A stretch of 64,000 nucleotides of DNA from Paulinella micropora (taxonomy: Eukaryota; Cercozoa; Imbricatea; Euglyphida; Paulinellidae): contig WBZZ01003884.1 of the NCBI GenBank assembly GCA_019918135.1, positions 124,501 to 188,500 of the forward strand. Reading direction: 5' to 3'. The notes beneath the pieces are model-generated. The model ran no database searches. It saw only the letters and a list, made by a program, of their open reading frames with translations, and was not told the DNA's origin. Positions 28,601 through 38,196 of the stretch are shown in pieces; position 1 is the stretch's first letter; every line of letters begins with the position of its first letter. The position numbers were made by a program, and so were the translations under genes.

Positions 28601-30468
28601 CATGCCGTGGCTGGCGGCCCGCGCCCACACGCCGCTGTACCTGTTCGAGCCCGCGCCGCCCGGGGCCCGCGCCGCGAGTTGGCTGGCCTCGGGCGACTGG
28701 TTCGCGGACCTCACGCCCGAGCAGCGGCGGCAGTACCTGGCGCAGTGGGGCGGGCTGGTGCGCCTGCCCCTGCGTGAGGATGGCATGGCCCGATTTCTGG
28801 ACAGCGTGCGCAACCCGTACGCCCAGGGCGTGTTCGACCCGCGCGCCGCGGACGTGTGCCTGGGCCACTTCCAGGCGCCGCTCGACGTCGAGCCCGCACC
28901 GTCCGCGGAGGACCTGCTGCGGCAGCTGCCGGACCTGACCGATCGCGACCGCTACGCGTGGCTGAACTCGCTCGATCCCGCGGGCGCGGGTTTGCGCCTG
29001 CGCGACCGGCTCTGCCAGCGCACTAGGACCGCCCATGCGGGCGGGCTGTGCGCCATCCTCGAAAGGTACTACGTGCACTGGCCGCGCAATGGCGGCGCCG
29101 TGCGTTTCTATCCCAAGCGCTGGGAGCTGGAGCTGCTGCTGCGGGTCCCGTTTGTCTTCAACCAAACGGTCGTCGCGGGGCCTGGAGGGGCTCCGGTTCT
29201 GTCCGTCGCAACTGGAACTCAAGCAGGCCATTGGCGGCACGCAGCAGCGCGAGGTGCGCTTCGCGTACACCACGGCCGATCCAACGGCAGTCGGCGCTGG
29301 CTGTGAGCTGCGCGTGCGTGTCGCCGGACGGCTGATCTGGGCTAGGCAGTTGCAGACCCTGGTGCAGTACCAAACTACGGCGGTGGACGTGACCGCGCTG
29401 TCGGGGGCGGTGAACGTGACCGTGGGCTGCCCGCAGTCCCCGGAGGTTCTGTGCCTGTCGGACCGCACCACGCAGGGCCAGTTGCCGAGCCTCGAGGCCG
29501 TCAGGGACAACGCGAAGATACTGCGCCTGCAGCAGCAGAGCGAGCTCATGCCGCTGTACCGCCGGCTGGGCGAGACGGTGTCGCAGCTCTCAACAGCCAC
29601 CTTGGGCCTGGCGGCCCAGGTCGAGGACGCGGCCCGGGAGTCGATACTGGCCTTCTCGTCCACCGCCGTCATCAAAGAATCCACGAACAACTTTTTGAAA
29701 GACATGGCGAATCGTTCCGACACGCTGCAGCAGGAAATAGAGGACTACGGCGCCAAGGCCAAGGCAGAGTTCGCCCAGATCTACCAGGACGCGCTGGTCC
29801 ACTACAACGAATTGCTCGCACGGATCGCGGAGGGCAGGGCCAAGCAAAGGCAACTGACCGACCTGTACAGTTCCGGTGTTAGCATGCTGGCCAGCGTCGA
29901 CGCAGGCATCGACGAGCTGCAAACGTTGTCGGCCAGCATTACGACCGCGGCCCAGGACGTCGTGGGCAGGCTGCAAATGGCGCTGACGATGCGCTGGTCC
30001 GTGGACCCGGGGGTGCCGCCCTGGGAGCTGGCCGCTTTTCTCAACATCAGCACCGACTACTGTTTGTACCAGCTGCCCACGCCCACCTCCGCGGAAGTGA
30101 CCGTCCATTCGCCCTGCCTCGGTCACGGGGAGAGCGTCTTCTGGTTCGGGGCCTGCGCCCAAAAGGAAGGTTCCTGCAAATGCGACGGACCACTCGTGGC
30201 GGGGGCGTTGGCGGCCGGCCTGATGTGCTCTGCATTTGCGGCCGCCACCGTCTTCTTCACGTGGAGCTCCGTGTCTGCTTGCTTACGCACCGAGTGCGCG
30301 CGCAAGTGTTGTCCGGGCCGTGCGCGCAAGTGTTGCGCGTGTGGTCGTGGGGGCCAGGACCCCGACGGCGCAATGTCGCAGCAGGCGGCCTGGCTAGCTA
30401 TCTTTGGAGGCCTCGCCGCGCTCCTCGGGCTGATCTTGCTGATCGTGATGCTCACGCTGCCGCAATAA
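25647..30468 (+). CDS. Very large cysteine-rich membrane glycoprotein, with one apparent frame break near 29165-29190
   Basis: The first frame (25647-29306) opens with a signal peptide (MLLLGLLHASVAWAVA). Coding bias and protein-like sequence move to the next plus frame near 29165-29190 and run to 30468, implying one product of about 1600 residues with a one-base offset. Visible: numerous N-x-S/T sites; a basic furin-type run (ARRRRRA) near residue 175 and another (RRGRRD) near 820; coiled-coil-like helices near 230-420 and again in the last third; a hydrophobic segment coded near 30190-30260; a Cys-rich stretch; and a final transmembrane helix ending three residues before the C-terminus. This layout suits a type I envelope or surface glycoprotein. 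No homologue is recognised. The offset may be a sequencing indel or a real frameshift. Confidence 0.75.
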
Positions 30469-30568
30469 CCGGACGAAAAAAAAATTAGCCCCGAGAGAAA
30501 AAGAAGCAAGCCAGATGTTTTTTTGCCTTTTTTTTCCGTGCCGGATCGTAGATGTATTTTCTGTGTTT

Positions 30569-30579
30569 TTTTAATTAAA
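30569..30579. terminator. Bidirectional poly(A)-type signal
   Basis: TTTTAATTAAA between convergent stops at 30468 and 30603; the palindrome gives ATTAAA on both strands. Confidence 0.45.
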
Positions 30580-30602
30580 GCAAAACTACGAGGAAAACAT
30601 TT

Positions 30603-30944
30603 CTAGGCTAGTACGAAGCTGGCCCGGCGGCCGTTGTGGTACTGGCAGTGGGCGTACAAGCCCGTGACGGGGTACTGCGGCAGGTCCAGAAAGTGCACGT
30701 ACCGCTGGCGCGCGGTGCTCCAGTAGCTGGTGGCGTGCTTGAGGGCGTTCAGGCCCAGGTGTTGGATGCAGGCGGCGCGGTACGTGCCCGAGCTCCGCAG
30801 GTGCAGGCGCGGGTCCAGGAGTTCTTCCCACGTGGTGTCGGCGGCGATCAAGCCGTGAGCACTGCTCTGGGCCGCGACCACGATGGGAGCCAGCGTGCGG
30901 GGTTCAAAACTAAACTTGGTGGTGGACTCCGCTGTGAACGACAT
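30603..30944 (-). CDS. Small unknown protein, 113 residues
   Basis: ATG at 30944, GC3-biased throughout and converging with the large glycoprotein. No signal peptide or membrane helix. Several His and aromatic residues (YHNGRRASFVL, HATSYWSTARQRYVHF) suggest a compact globular protein. I do not recognise it. Confidence 0.65.
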   Translation of the reverse strand: MSFTAESTTKFSFEPRTLAPIVVAAQSSAHGLIAADTTWEELLDPRLHLRSSGTYRAACIQHLGLNALKHATSYWSTARQRYVHFLDLPQYPVTGLYAHCQYHNGRRASFVLA

Positions 30945-31375
30945 TGGCCAGAAGAAAGGCCTAAGCTCCTCCGGTTTTTTGGTGCGGGGGGAAACAAAGG
31001 GGCCTGTCGAGAACAGGTGTGTGGGAGGAAATGGGGGGTGTGTAGGAGGAAGGGGGGAGGGAAAGGGGAAGCGCGATAGACGGATCCCCGGAAAAAAAAG
31101 GCGGGGAAAGGAAAGGACTGTCTGCCACGCTTTCCCTTTCCCTCCCCGTACTCCCCCCCCCCCCGTGAATTCTCAACCAAAAAGAAAAAAGAGGTTTTAG
31201 CTCTCAGAGTTTTTGGGCGGAGGGAGATCGCGGTCCCCGCTTCTCCCCACCCCCCTCCCCTCCCTTCCCATTTCTTTTCCCTCTTCCCTCGAGTTCGCGC
31301 GCCCCTATTCTTGTTCTCTTTGTAAATTCATCCTTGCCTTGGCTTGACCCCCTTCCAAAAAAGTTGTCAGCACTT
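30945..31375. other. Divergent intergenic region
   Basis: Purine-rich on the plus strand at 30985-31125 and C/T-rich from 31130 to 31345, so each divergent gene has pyrimidine-rich DNA 5-prime of it on its own coding strand. No gene supported. Confidence 0.45.
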
Positions 31376-31624
31376 ATGACAGACCTCGAATGTGCGAAGT
31401 GTTGCAACCTGGTGCAACTGGGGCTCGAACCTTGCTGTAAAGAAATGTTTTGTTCTGTCTGTTGTCAACAAGAGCAGCACGACTGCCAAGGTGCCAGGAA
31501 GCCCACACCGCACGAGCACTCTGCGCTCGCTACAATTACGGACGGACTAGCGAAATGCGCGATCGAAAGCCCCTCGACCAGGTGCCCGTACTGCGACTGC
31601 CGGCTAGAGGACGACAGTGATTAG
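31376..31624 (+). CDS. Small RING-like zinc-binding protein
   Basis: An 82-residue protein from the ATG at 31376 (MTDLECAKCC); an earlier in-frame start at 31334 is in leader sequence. Cys pairs C6-x2-C9, C20/C21 and C26-x2-C29 and a C-terminal CPYCDC fit a divergent RING or treble-clef finger, with ECAKC start, PCCKEMFC core and RCPYC end as in RING E3 ligases. The spacing between the second and last pairs is long. RING proteins bring E2 enzymes to targets, which would fit the F-box gene nearby in function. The frame stays open for 55 codons after its TAG stop. Confidence 0.6.
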   Translation: MTDLECAKCCNLVQLGLEPCCKEMFCSVCCQQEQHDCQGARKPTPHEHSALATITDGLAKCAIESPSTRCPYCDCRLEDDSD

Positions 31625-31990
31625 GCACGCGAAGACGACAGCGGCGGACGGTCACGCCCCGAGTGTTGGGCGGACGGTCGCGCTAGCGGTGCAACCCCCG
31701 CCCACAAGTCCCTGTACCTGTACGTCGGGTCCGTGCCCTGGTCCCGGCTGGACTTTCACACATTTCCGCAGCGCACCCGCCAGCTCTGGTAGATCCTGAC
31801 GGCCCCCTCTCAACGCGGCCGGCACGCCCCCGTCTCCTCCCTCCCCCTTTTCGGGCTCCGCGCCCCACCAAGCCCCCCTGCAGCGACGGTTTGCACTACT
31901 ACTCGCACTTTACGACCTGGAAGCCACAGAACCTCGGTGCAGTACATTTTTCAGTACCTCCTTTTACTCGCTCGAGAATAAAGCCCCACG
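31625..31990 (+). pseudogene. In-frame extension and remnant after the RING-like gene
   Basis: After the TAG at 31622 the same frame continues open to a second TAG near 31790, with protein-like content (KSLYLYVGSVPWSRLDFHTF). A further GC-rich stretch at 31860-31990 has patches such as DGLHYYSHFTTWKPQNL in another frame. This looks like the decayed 3-prime part of a once longer gene, or a readthrough extension. Function unknown. Confidence 0.35.
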
Positions 31991-32080
31991 CTGCCCACAA
32001 ACCTTAAGGGAAGAGGGGCGGCGCCGGGTCGGGGGCTTGGCTAGGGAGGGTTTCAAGTAACGCCTGTCACGCTAGCACGT

Positions 32081-32089
32081 TTTATTAAA
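32081..32089. terminator. Bidirectional poly(A)-type signal
   Basis: TTTATTAAA: ATTAAA on the plus strand and AATAAA on the minus strand, placed 41 bp past the stop of the minus-strand MYND gene. Confidence 0.5.
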
Positions 32090-32129
32090 GAAGAACTGCT
32101 TTATTTAACTTCCGAACCCAGCTGATTTC

Positions 32130-32684
32130 TTAACACTCACGTTCTTTGTGCGCTGATAGCCGCACGCGCGGGCTCGTGCTGTCTGGGGTGCGGAAGAGCC
32201 CCATGATACCAACTTGTTCTTTGCCGGGCAGCCCCGCGGGCGGCGACAGCTGCGCTGCTATATACAAGAGGCACAACAAGTCTCCAGCCGCGTTGAGGTC
32301 CGGCAGCGTGGTGCGAACCAGGGCAAAGCGCGGCTGCCGTAGCTCCTCCGGTGACACATAACGGAGGGCCACCGCGCCGTCCAGCGCCAAATGTACAAAC
32401 AACACCCCGCCCGTTTTGCTCGGTGGTACGAGGGCTAGCAGCTCTTGCTGCAGGGGGCCGCCTACTAGCCGGGCCGTGTGCATGAAGCGACGCAAGCGCT
32501 TGAACTGCCATATGTTATCGGACCCCTCCCTGCACCAATTTCGGTGGCTTTGCTTCCAGTTGTCTCGTTGGCACTGCTTGCTGCAGTACGTCGCGAAATG
32601 GCACTGGCCACATTTGAGAAAGCGGGGCTGCTCTGGTTCTTGCTTGATCTGACACCCAAAACATCTCACCGTTTGCCACGCCAT
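32130..32684 (-). CDS. MYND zinc-finger protein, copy 1
   Basis: 184 residues, starting at MAWQTVRCF (32684), the same start as its paralogue at 39103-39654; the open frame upstream is leader. The MYND ligand set is complete: C8, C11, C25, C28, C34, C38, H47, C51. The rest (LLALVPPSKTGGVLFVHLALDGAVALRY) is a conserved partner domain present in both copies and echoed in the double-MYND gene at 57873. MYND fingers are protein-interaction modules, typically binding proline-rich motifs of transcriptional regulators. Copies 1 and 2 flank the BRO/lipase cluster, indicating segmental duplication. Confidence 0.85.
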   Translation of the reverse strand: MAWQTVRCFGCQIKQEPEQPRFLKCGQCHFATYCSKQCQRDNWKQSHRNWCREGSDNIWQFKRLRRFMHTARLVGGPLQQELLALVPPSKTGGVLFVHLALDGAVALRYVSPEELRQPRFALVRTTLPDLNAAGDLLCLLYIAAQLSPPAGLPGKEQVGIMGLFRTPDSTSPRVRLSAHKEREC

Positions 32685-32767
32685 GTCTTTTCTTTTGGGT
32701 GACAAATCCTTTGAGGACCGAAGACAAGGAGGCCGTCGGCCCCCCCCCCAGATGCAGGTGACGGTTT

Positions 32768-32797
32768 GGCGCGAAATTTGTCGGGTCCGGATTTTTA
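32768..32797 (-). promoter_or_regulatory. Block conserved upstream of both MYND genes
   Basis: GGCGCGAAATTTGTCGGGTC followed by CGGATTTTT lies about 85 bp upstream of MYND copy 1. A close match occurs about 131 bp upstream of copy 2 (39785-39814) while the DNA between is diverged. It may be a promoter element or just residual homology. Confidence 0.35.
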
Positions 32798-33115
32798 CAC
32801 CCACCGAAAATTTCTCTTTTTCTTTTTTTTTTGGTTTCGAACTGCTAGCGAAGCGCGGGCGGGCGGGGAAAAAGAGACTGCCGGCCCCCCCCTCCTCCTC
32901 CCTTCTTCTTGTGGAAAAGATAGGGGGGGGGGACAGCCTTTCTCCCCCTACGGCCCCCCCCCCCGAAACAGAGGAGGCAACTTGTCTTTTAATAAGAAGA
33001 GACATTGTCTTTGTCGTGCTTACAAGACATCGTGGCTAATAACAACTAAGCAAGAGTGAGCAACGCGTTTTAATTTTCCAAAAACCCCTCAGAAAGCCCT
33101 CCTCGAAACCTCGTC

Positions 33116-34636
33116 TCAGGCATACAGAAAGTCGCAAGGCAAACCTCGCTCGGCCCAAAAAGCGCGCGATTCAGCGCAGTCGCCCAGGCGTGCGAACCGC
33201 TGTCTTTCCGCGATCTCAGCCGCATTCTTGCACAGACCGTCGGGTTCGTCCAGCGTGAATAGGAACACTTGTTCTCGGTCGACCACCTCGGCGAACAACA
33301 TATCCCGAACCTCGCGGTAGTGTGCCGTTTGTTCGAAGAAGGCACTCGTATCCATGACCTGCGCAAATTTAACGAACGCCTCCAAATAAATGCACAGATG
33401 CGCTAGACAGACTTGGGTCGAGGCTCGAGTTCTGCGTGGCAACCGCAGACAGATGACTGCTGTGACGCCCGCGTGTATACGCTGCCAGGTACGGGTCCCG
33501 AAGTGTTTCGCGACCTGTGCGTCAGACAACCTCAGCACCGCCCGTGCCGCGCGCTGCAGTTCTGCTAGCGCCACTGGCGCCGCTCTGGCATTCGCGTCGG
33601 CTCGCCCCGCCGCTGTCACTGTGCTGCCGTCGTGGCCAGTCAGAGCCTGCACCCGCGCATCAAATACCCTGCGGAATTCAGCTGTTGCATACCCTGACAG
33701 AAACCGTGCCACATCCTCCGGGAACGCTCTGGCAAACGTTCTCATCAATGTATGTTTGTCCTTGACTGTCACGGCGGCTGACACGACCTCTCGGGGCTCT
33801 AGGCCCAGAAAGGCCCGCCTGCGCGTTAAGGCTTCTTCGTGGGCCTCATGGACGGCGATGACCAGGTCTCGCTTGGAGATTTCGATCTGTTGCCGAGCGA
33901 TTTCGAGGTCTTTCGAGGTTACGGTGAGCTGCTGGTCGCTCTTGCTTAGTTGGATCTGGTGATCCAACTCCTTCTGCACCAACGTGTTCTTCAGTTCCGA
34001 GTGCTGCAACTGCAGTTGCAGAAAATCATTGTCGCGGCTCTGTAGGGCCAGCTTTAACTCGAGCACCTCGTTCGCGCTATTCTCCTCGTCTGAATCCGCG
34101 TGCTTCGAGCGCTTGAAACAGCTCAGGGCCGCCTTGCGAGTGGACGACGACAGCTGTTTGCGCTTGACCGAAAAAACAGATTCCAAATCACGGTCGCCAT
34201 TCAACGTACGTGAATAAACATCCGATAATTCATTTCTCAACGCTTTCCCAGCCCGCAGGTGTGACAGTATCCTCAAAATATCGGGGTGGGTAGCCACGGG
34301 GACGGGCCGGCCTGTACCGCCACCTGACACGGGAAAAGTGGCCTGCTGGTGGGCGAAGAATTTTTCACCGGTGGCAGCAGCGTCATTTTTCCGGCGGATA
34401 TAATTCCACGCAGCACGTGCCTTACCTTCGTCGCATTGTAAAAATGCTTGAATAGCTTTTCTGATCCAGAATAGTCCATCTGGGGTCCTTAGTACACCTT
34501 TCGAGAGCAGCATTTGTTCAGTATAGGCTGCAAGGATTGGTAAGCTCTGAAGTGCCACCTGAGCGTCGCCCGATCCAGTAACCATTGGAGTGACACCTGT
34601 GACCGGCACGACGGCCTTCGCATCTTCCGTGGACAT
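33116..34636 (-). CDS. BRO/KilA-N-like protein, paralogue A
   Basis: 506 residues, ATG at 34636. The N-terminal domain (about 40-190) has the pattern of two further genes here (35194-36759 and 46529-48027): a DGLFWIRKAIQAF-type element, a W about 20 residues later (ARAAWNYIRR), a PVPV segment and ILRILSHLRAGKALRNEL then a GD pair. This order recalls the N-terminal DNA-binding-type domain of BRO-like viral proteins. Next comes a long coiled coil (about 205-290, LQSRDNDFLQLQLQHSEL), then a conserved C-terminal domain that ends in a FTLDEPDGL motif and RGLPCDFLYA. The GGGTG stretch and divergence from B suggest an old duplication. Function unknown; BRO-like proteins are linked to DNA binding and host regulation. 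Confidence 0.7.
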   Translation of the reverse strand: MSTEDAKAVVPVTGVTPMVTGSGDAQVALQSLPILAAYTEQMLLSKGVLRTPDGLFWIRKAIQAFLQCDEGKARAAWNYIRRKNDAAATGEKFFAHQQATFPVSGGGTGRPVPVATHPDILRILSHLRAGKALRNELSDVYSRTLNGDRDLESVFSVKRKQLSSSTRKAALSCFKRSKHADSDEENSANEVLELKLALQSRDNDFLQLQLQHSELKNTLVQKELDHQIQLSKSDQQLTVTSKDLEIARQQIEISKRDLVIAVHEAHEEALTRRRAFLGLEPREVVSAAVTVKDKHTLMRTFARAFPEDVARFLSGYATAEFRRVFDARVQALTGHDGSTVTAAGRADANARAAPVALAELQRAARAVLRLSDAQVAKHFGTRTWQRIHAGVTAVICLRLPRRTRASTQVCLAHLCIYLEAFVKFAQVMDTSAFFEQTAHYREVRDMLFAEVVDREQVFLFTLDEPDGLCKNAAEIAERQRFARLGDCAESRAFWAERGLPCDFLYA

Positions 34637-34789
34637 GCTTGGACTGCCTTGGTTACCTGTGACTTGCTTTTTTGATGGAAAAACAAGGTAGTCAAACTCT
34701 TTTTTTTTGTCTTTCTCCTTCCTTCCCTTAGATTTGCACAGATTGTTTTTTTATTGTTTTTTTCTGGCGAGAAAACCAGAGTGAGAGGA

Positions 34790-35095
34790 GGGGGGAATTT
34801 TTCGGTAGCAAAATCTCCCTTCCACCTTTGTCGTCAGTCTGTCTAGTGCAGCACTCATCTACCCCCCCTTTTTTGCTGCCCCTCCCGAGCCTTTCTAAAA
34901 AAAAAAACAAGTGTTTTTATTTTAAATCTTGTTGGGTGGAGTTTTCCTTGCCTCTCTCTTCTCCCTTCGTGCCAATTGAGGTACTGCGCCGCCGGCGGTT
35001 GCGCCTTGGCTCCAGCAGCGGCAGGATCAGGAGGCAACTCGCGTACACCGCGTGATGACTGTATTCGTAATCTTGCTGCTCCATGGCCACGCGAT
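34790..35095 (-). pseudogene. Duplicated 3-prime end of the lipase gene plus flank
   Basis: Nearly identical to 36925-37215: the same poly-A leader block, TTTTATTTTAAATCTTGTTG and the C-terminal codons of the lipase (MEQQDYEYSHHAVYASC and following RRNRRRR tail). Homology stops at 35095 where the lipase body would continue. It could still encode a 55-residue peptide from the ATG at 35084, but is best read as a duplication scar. It shows that a unit of lipase 3-prime end, spacer and BRO-like gene was copied. Confidence 0.75.
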
Positions 35096-35193
35096 GACTG
35101 ATTTTTCTTTTTTTTTCCCCAATTTCTCCGAGGTTTTTATTAAGACCAAAACCAACCACAGACCAAACAGAAAAATGGCAGCTAAGCTGCGCA

Positions 35194-36759
35194 CTAAGAA
35201 CCTGAACGCAGCAAATACTTGGCCGGGAGGCCACGGGCCTCGAAAAATTCTTGTGTCTCCGAGTCGCCACCCCGTGCTAGCTCCAGCTTCTTAGTTCGCA
35301 GCTCAAACTCGGGCGTGCCGACGCGCACTAGTCCATGGGGCTCGTCCAGTGTGTAAAGGTACAAGTCGTCGCCGAGGACTTCGCCTGCCATCGTGGCTTC
35401 CAGCTCGCTCTCAAGCTCGAGGTCTTCCCCGTGACCCCAGGCGTTCTTTTGGACCAGGTACAAGAACCAATGCGCTAGTGGGATAGCAGTGCTGTTGAGA
35501 TTGCAGCGGGGCAGCCGCGCGCACATGATCCGCGCAACCTCGCTGTACGTTCGAGTGCCGTGGATAGTCTGGAAACGGGTCAGGACGGCAGGATCCGCCG
35601 GGCGCAACACTTCCATAACCGCCTGCCGCAGCGCCTCCAACGCCTCCTCGTTGGCGCTCTGCGTTGTGCCCTCGTCGATCTCGACCTCCTCGTTGCCCGT
35701 GGGCACCACTTCGTCTAGGTACCGTTCGCGCACTTGCTTCGCGTGCAAGGTCAGGGACCTCGCCAGCTTTTCGGAAAAGGTTCTGGCGTGTTCGGTCATC
35801 AACCGCGACCAGCGCGGGTCACCCTTGCAGGTCGAGCCCGCGGGCCGCAGCTCGTTCTCGGGTACTTCGTTTTCTTCCTCCGCAGAGAGCAGTACGGGCA
35901 CGGCGCCTATCAAGAGCTTCCGGCGTTTGGACGCGTTCTCTTCCTGCAAGCGCGTGATGGTCATTTGTTGCTTCAAGGCCAGGTCCGCCAGCGCCAGCCG
36001 GGCTTCCTGTTGAGTAATGATGGCTTCTTTGTCTTTTAGCGCCAGCTCTTTGGCCTCGACCAGTTTTTGGAGCTGCGTAATCAACGCGGTCTGCAGGGCC
36101 AGGGCCCCGTCCGCCGGCCCCTTGTCAAAGCCGGCCAGCCCCGCTCTCATCGCATCACGTAACTCCTGTGGCATTTCTTGTCGACGCACGGGCAGGGCCT
36201 GTTCGAGCGCCTCGTCGCCTGTCGAGGCCCGCGTAGCCAGGTTCGCCATCTCCACCCGAAGCTTTTTGCAGCGTGGGTGGTCGAGCTGACTTAGAATGGT
36301 CAGCAGGCCTCTAAAGTTTGTACATGGCACCGCCCGTCGCTCGCCCTCGGTCACCTCTCTCACTGGTGCAAGCACCCCTCCGTCGGCCCGCGTCTTTCTG
36401 TATGGAAAGGCAAAATACTTCACGGGAAGTTGGAGTTCACCTCCCGAGTGCCACTCGGGACCACTTTTATTTTTAGCAATATTTGATTGCCCAAACTTCG
36501 GTGCCACCTGGGACCACTTCATTCTGGCGCAATTATCAGAACACTCGGTAAACATGGAAATCGCGTCGGAAATGCACAAGAAGCCATCCGGGCCGCGCCT
36601 GATGCTTGCGAAATCGTCTGGTGAAAGTGCCATGAGCAACTTGTTTTCGTCAAAAACGTGCATTGGATCTCCGCTGCCACCCGGGACAATTGCCCCCTCG
36701 GCGGTGGCTACGGTCGCCACCGCCGAGGGGGCTGTGCTGGTCGTTTCCAGCTTGTCCAT
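35194..36759 (-). CDS. BRO/KilA-N-like protein, paralogue B
   Basis: 521 residues, ATG at 36759. N-terminal domain at about 35-190: DGFLCISDAISMFTE, ARMKWSQV, VKYFAFPYRKT, FRGLLTILSQL, then LRVEMANLATRASTGDEAL. A coiled coil follows at about 215-290 (LITQLQKLVEAKELALKDKEAI), a basic KRRKL patch, and a C-terminal domain with RWSRLMTEHARTFSEKLA and LYTLDEPHGLV, ending RGLPAKYLL. This is the most complete of three paralogues and closest to C. BRO-like domains usually bind DNA; the coiled coil suggests oligomers. The spacer between it and the lipase is duplicated upstream of paralogue A. Confidence 0.72.
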   Translation of the reverse strand: MDKLETTSTAPSAVATVATAEGAIVPGGSGDPMHVFDENKLLMALSPDDFASIRRGPDGFLCISDAISMFTECSDNCARMKWSQVAPKFGQSNIAKNKSGPEWHSGGELQLPVKYFAFPYRKTRADGGVLAPVREVTEGERRAVPCTNFRGLLTILSQLDHPRCKKLRVEMANLATRASTGDEALEQALPVRRQEMPQELRDAMRAGLAGFDKGPADGALALQTALITQLQKLVEAKELALKDKEAIITQQEARLALADLALKQQMTITRLQEENASKRRKLLIGAVPVLLSAEEENEVPENELRPAGSTCKGDPRWSRLMTEHARTFSEKLARSLTLHAKQVRERYLDEVVPTGNEEVEIDEGTTQSANEEALEALRQAVMEVLRPADPAVLTRFQTIHGTRTYSEVARIMCARLPRCNLNSTAIPLAHWFLYLVQKNAWGHGEDLELESELEATMAGEVLGDDLYLYTLDEPHGLVRVGTPEFELRTKKLELARGGDSETQEFFEARGLPAKYLLRSGS

Positions 36760-37041
36760 GTTCCGTCGTGGGCTCTATTTGTGGTTCTGGCAGTATGTCG
36801 GATAGTGGACGGACCAGAGATTACCAACAAAGTGTTCACAATTTTTTTAATACTCTCCCCTCCCTTCTTTCTTTTTTTCTTCCTGCAGTGCAAAAATGAC
36901 GGTGGCGCACGAGATTGGGGGGGGGGGGATTTCTCAGTAGCAAAAATCCCCCCCTTCCACCTTTGTCGTCAGTCTGTCTGGCGCAACATTTCCCCTTTCT
37001 TCCTCCCGAGCCTTTCTCAAAAAAAAACAAGTGTTTTTATT

Positions 37042-38196
37042 TTAAATCTTGTTGGGTGGAGTTTTCCCTGCCTCTCTCTCCTCTCCCTTCGTACCCTTTG
37101 AGGTACTGCGCCGCCGGCGGTTGCGCCTTGGCTCCAGCAGCGGCAGGATCAGGAGGCAACTCGCGTACACCGCGTGATGACTGTATTCGTAGTCTTGCTG
37201 CTCCATGGCCACGCGTACGCACGCGTCGAACCTCATCCAGGCGGTTTGAATATCTAGGCTTTCCATGTTGACTGCCTGGTAGTGAGGATAGGTAGTTGTT
37301 AAGGGCCTCGGGTGTCTGTAAAAGCCAAGGCCCCAGATTTCTCCCGGCAAACGACAGATACGATCGCTGGGTTTGAAAAGGCGGGCCCAGCTTCTGGGGG
37401 ACGTCTGGTCGCGACGGCCCAGGCGCTCTAATAACAGGGTATTGACACAGTCGCCGCCCACCTGGGGCGCGCCCAGGCTAATGCAGTGCACCTGCCGGTC
37501 CGCAAACATGTCGGTCGCCACCAGAGCCGCTAGCGTGCACAACGCGCCCCCGAGCGACATGCCTAGGCACCACAGCTTGTCCCACTCTGCCCTTTGCTTA
37601 TTCAGTTCCCCTAGACAGCGGGTGATAGCGCAACAGCGCACCGCGTGCAGGAACCCGCTGTGGACGCGAGGGTCCGTCGGTTGGCTCAAGGCTATCCGGA
37701 CTAGGGCCTCCTGCACCAGGTTTCCTGTACCTTGGGCCAGGCCCTTGAGGCGCCTAGGAAAGACCTGCAGGTCCGTCCACCTGTTCGGGGCCCTGAACGT
37801 AGCCCTGACCACCAGGACGGCGACCTTTTTCTTTTCCTCTGTCACCGCTTGCCAGAGAGTGCAGCTGATCTCGAGCCTGGAGCAATGGAATTTCTGGGCC
37901 GGCACGAAGATTTCCTTTTTGGCCGCGGGCGCCGTGCACTTGTACGAGCAGTCCCGCACACCGAGGACCAGGCGTTGGCAACACATGGTGTGATAATCCA
38001 ACAGTTCTTTGTTCAATTTCTCGGCTAATTGGATGTTGACTGGCGAGTCTGTTTTCGTCGGGTCCAGCGCCAGTACCAGGTCTTCCGGCCTGAGCCCGCA
38101 GGCGGCGAACACCTTGGGCAGGCAATCGGCCGAGACCGAGGTCAGGGCGGACAGCATTGCGGCCGCAATGTAGTGGTGTTTGAGCGCAGACGTCAT
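37042..38196 (-). CDS. Class 3 lipase-like alpha/beta hydrolase
   Basis: 384 residues from ATG 38196 (MTSALKHHYIAAA); the longer frame upstream crosses low-complexity DNA. The nucleophile elbow WCLGMSLGG lies at about residues 208-216 (GxSxG), preceded by VHSGFLHAV and followed by VHCISLGAPQVGG, the typical class 3 lipase order; ASDR-like KPSDRICRLPG supplies a likely Asp and YPHYQAV a likely His. No signal peptide, so it probably acts on intracellular or virion-associated lipid. Class 3 enzymes hydrolyse acylglycerols or phospholipids; the substrate here is unknown. The C-terminal tail is very basic (RRNRRRR) and is the part duplicated at 34917-35095. Confidence 0.85.
   Translation of the reverse strand: MTSALKHHYIAAAMLSALTSVSADCLPKVFAACGLRPEDLVLALDPTKTDSPVNIQLAEKLNKELLDYHTMCCQRLVLGVRDCSYKCTAPAAKKEIFVPAQKFHCSRLEISCTLWQAVTEEKKKVAVLVVRATFRAPNRWTDLQVFPRRLKGLAQGTGNLVQEALVRIALSQPTDPRVHSGFLHAVRCCAITRCLGELNKQRAEWDKLWCLGMSLGGALCTLAALVATDMFADRQVHCISLGAPQVGGDCVNTLLLERLGRRDQTSPRSWARLFKPSDRICRLPGEIWGLGFYRHPRPLTTTYPHYQAVNMESLDIQTAWMRFDACVRVAMEQQDYEYSHHAVYASCLLILPLLEPRRNRRRRSTSKGTKGEEREAGKTPPNKI

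Noticed and set aside
28479..29723. 414-residue minus-strand frame opposite the glycoprotein
   Set aside because: Composition is that of an antisense shadow; the plus strand has signal peptide, glycosylation sites and membrane helices in register.
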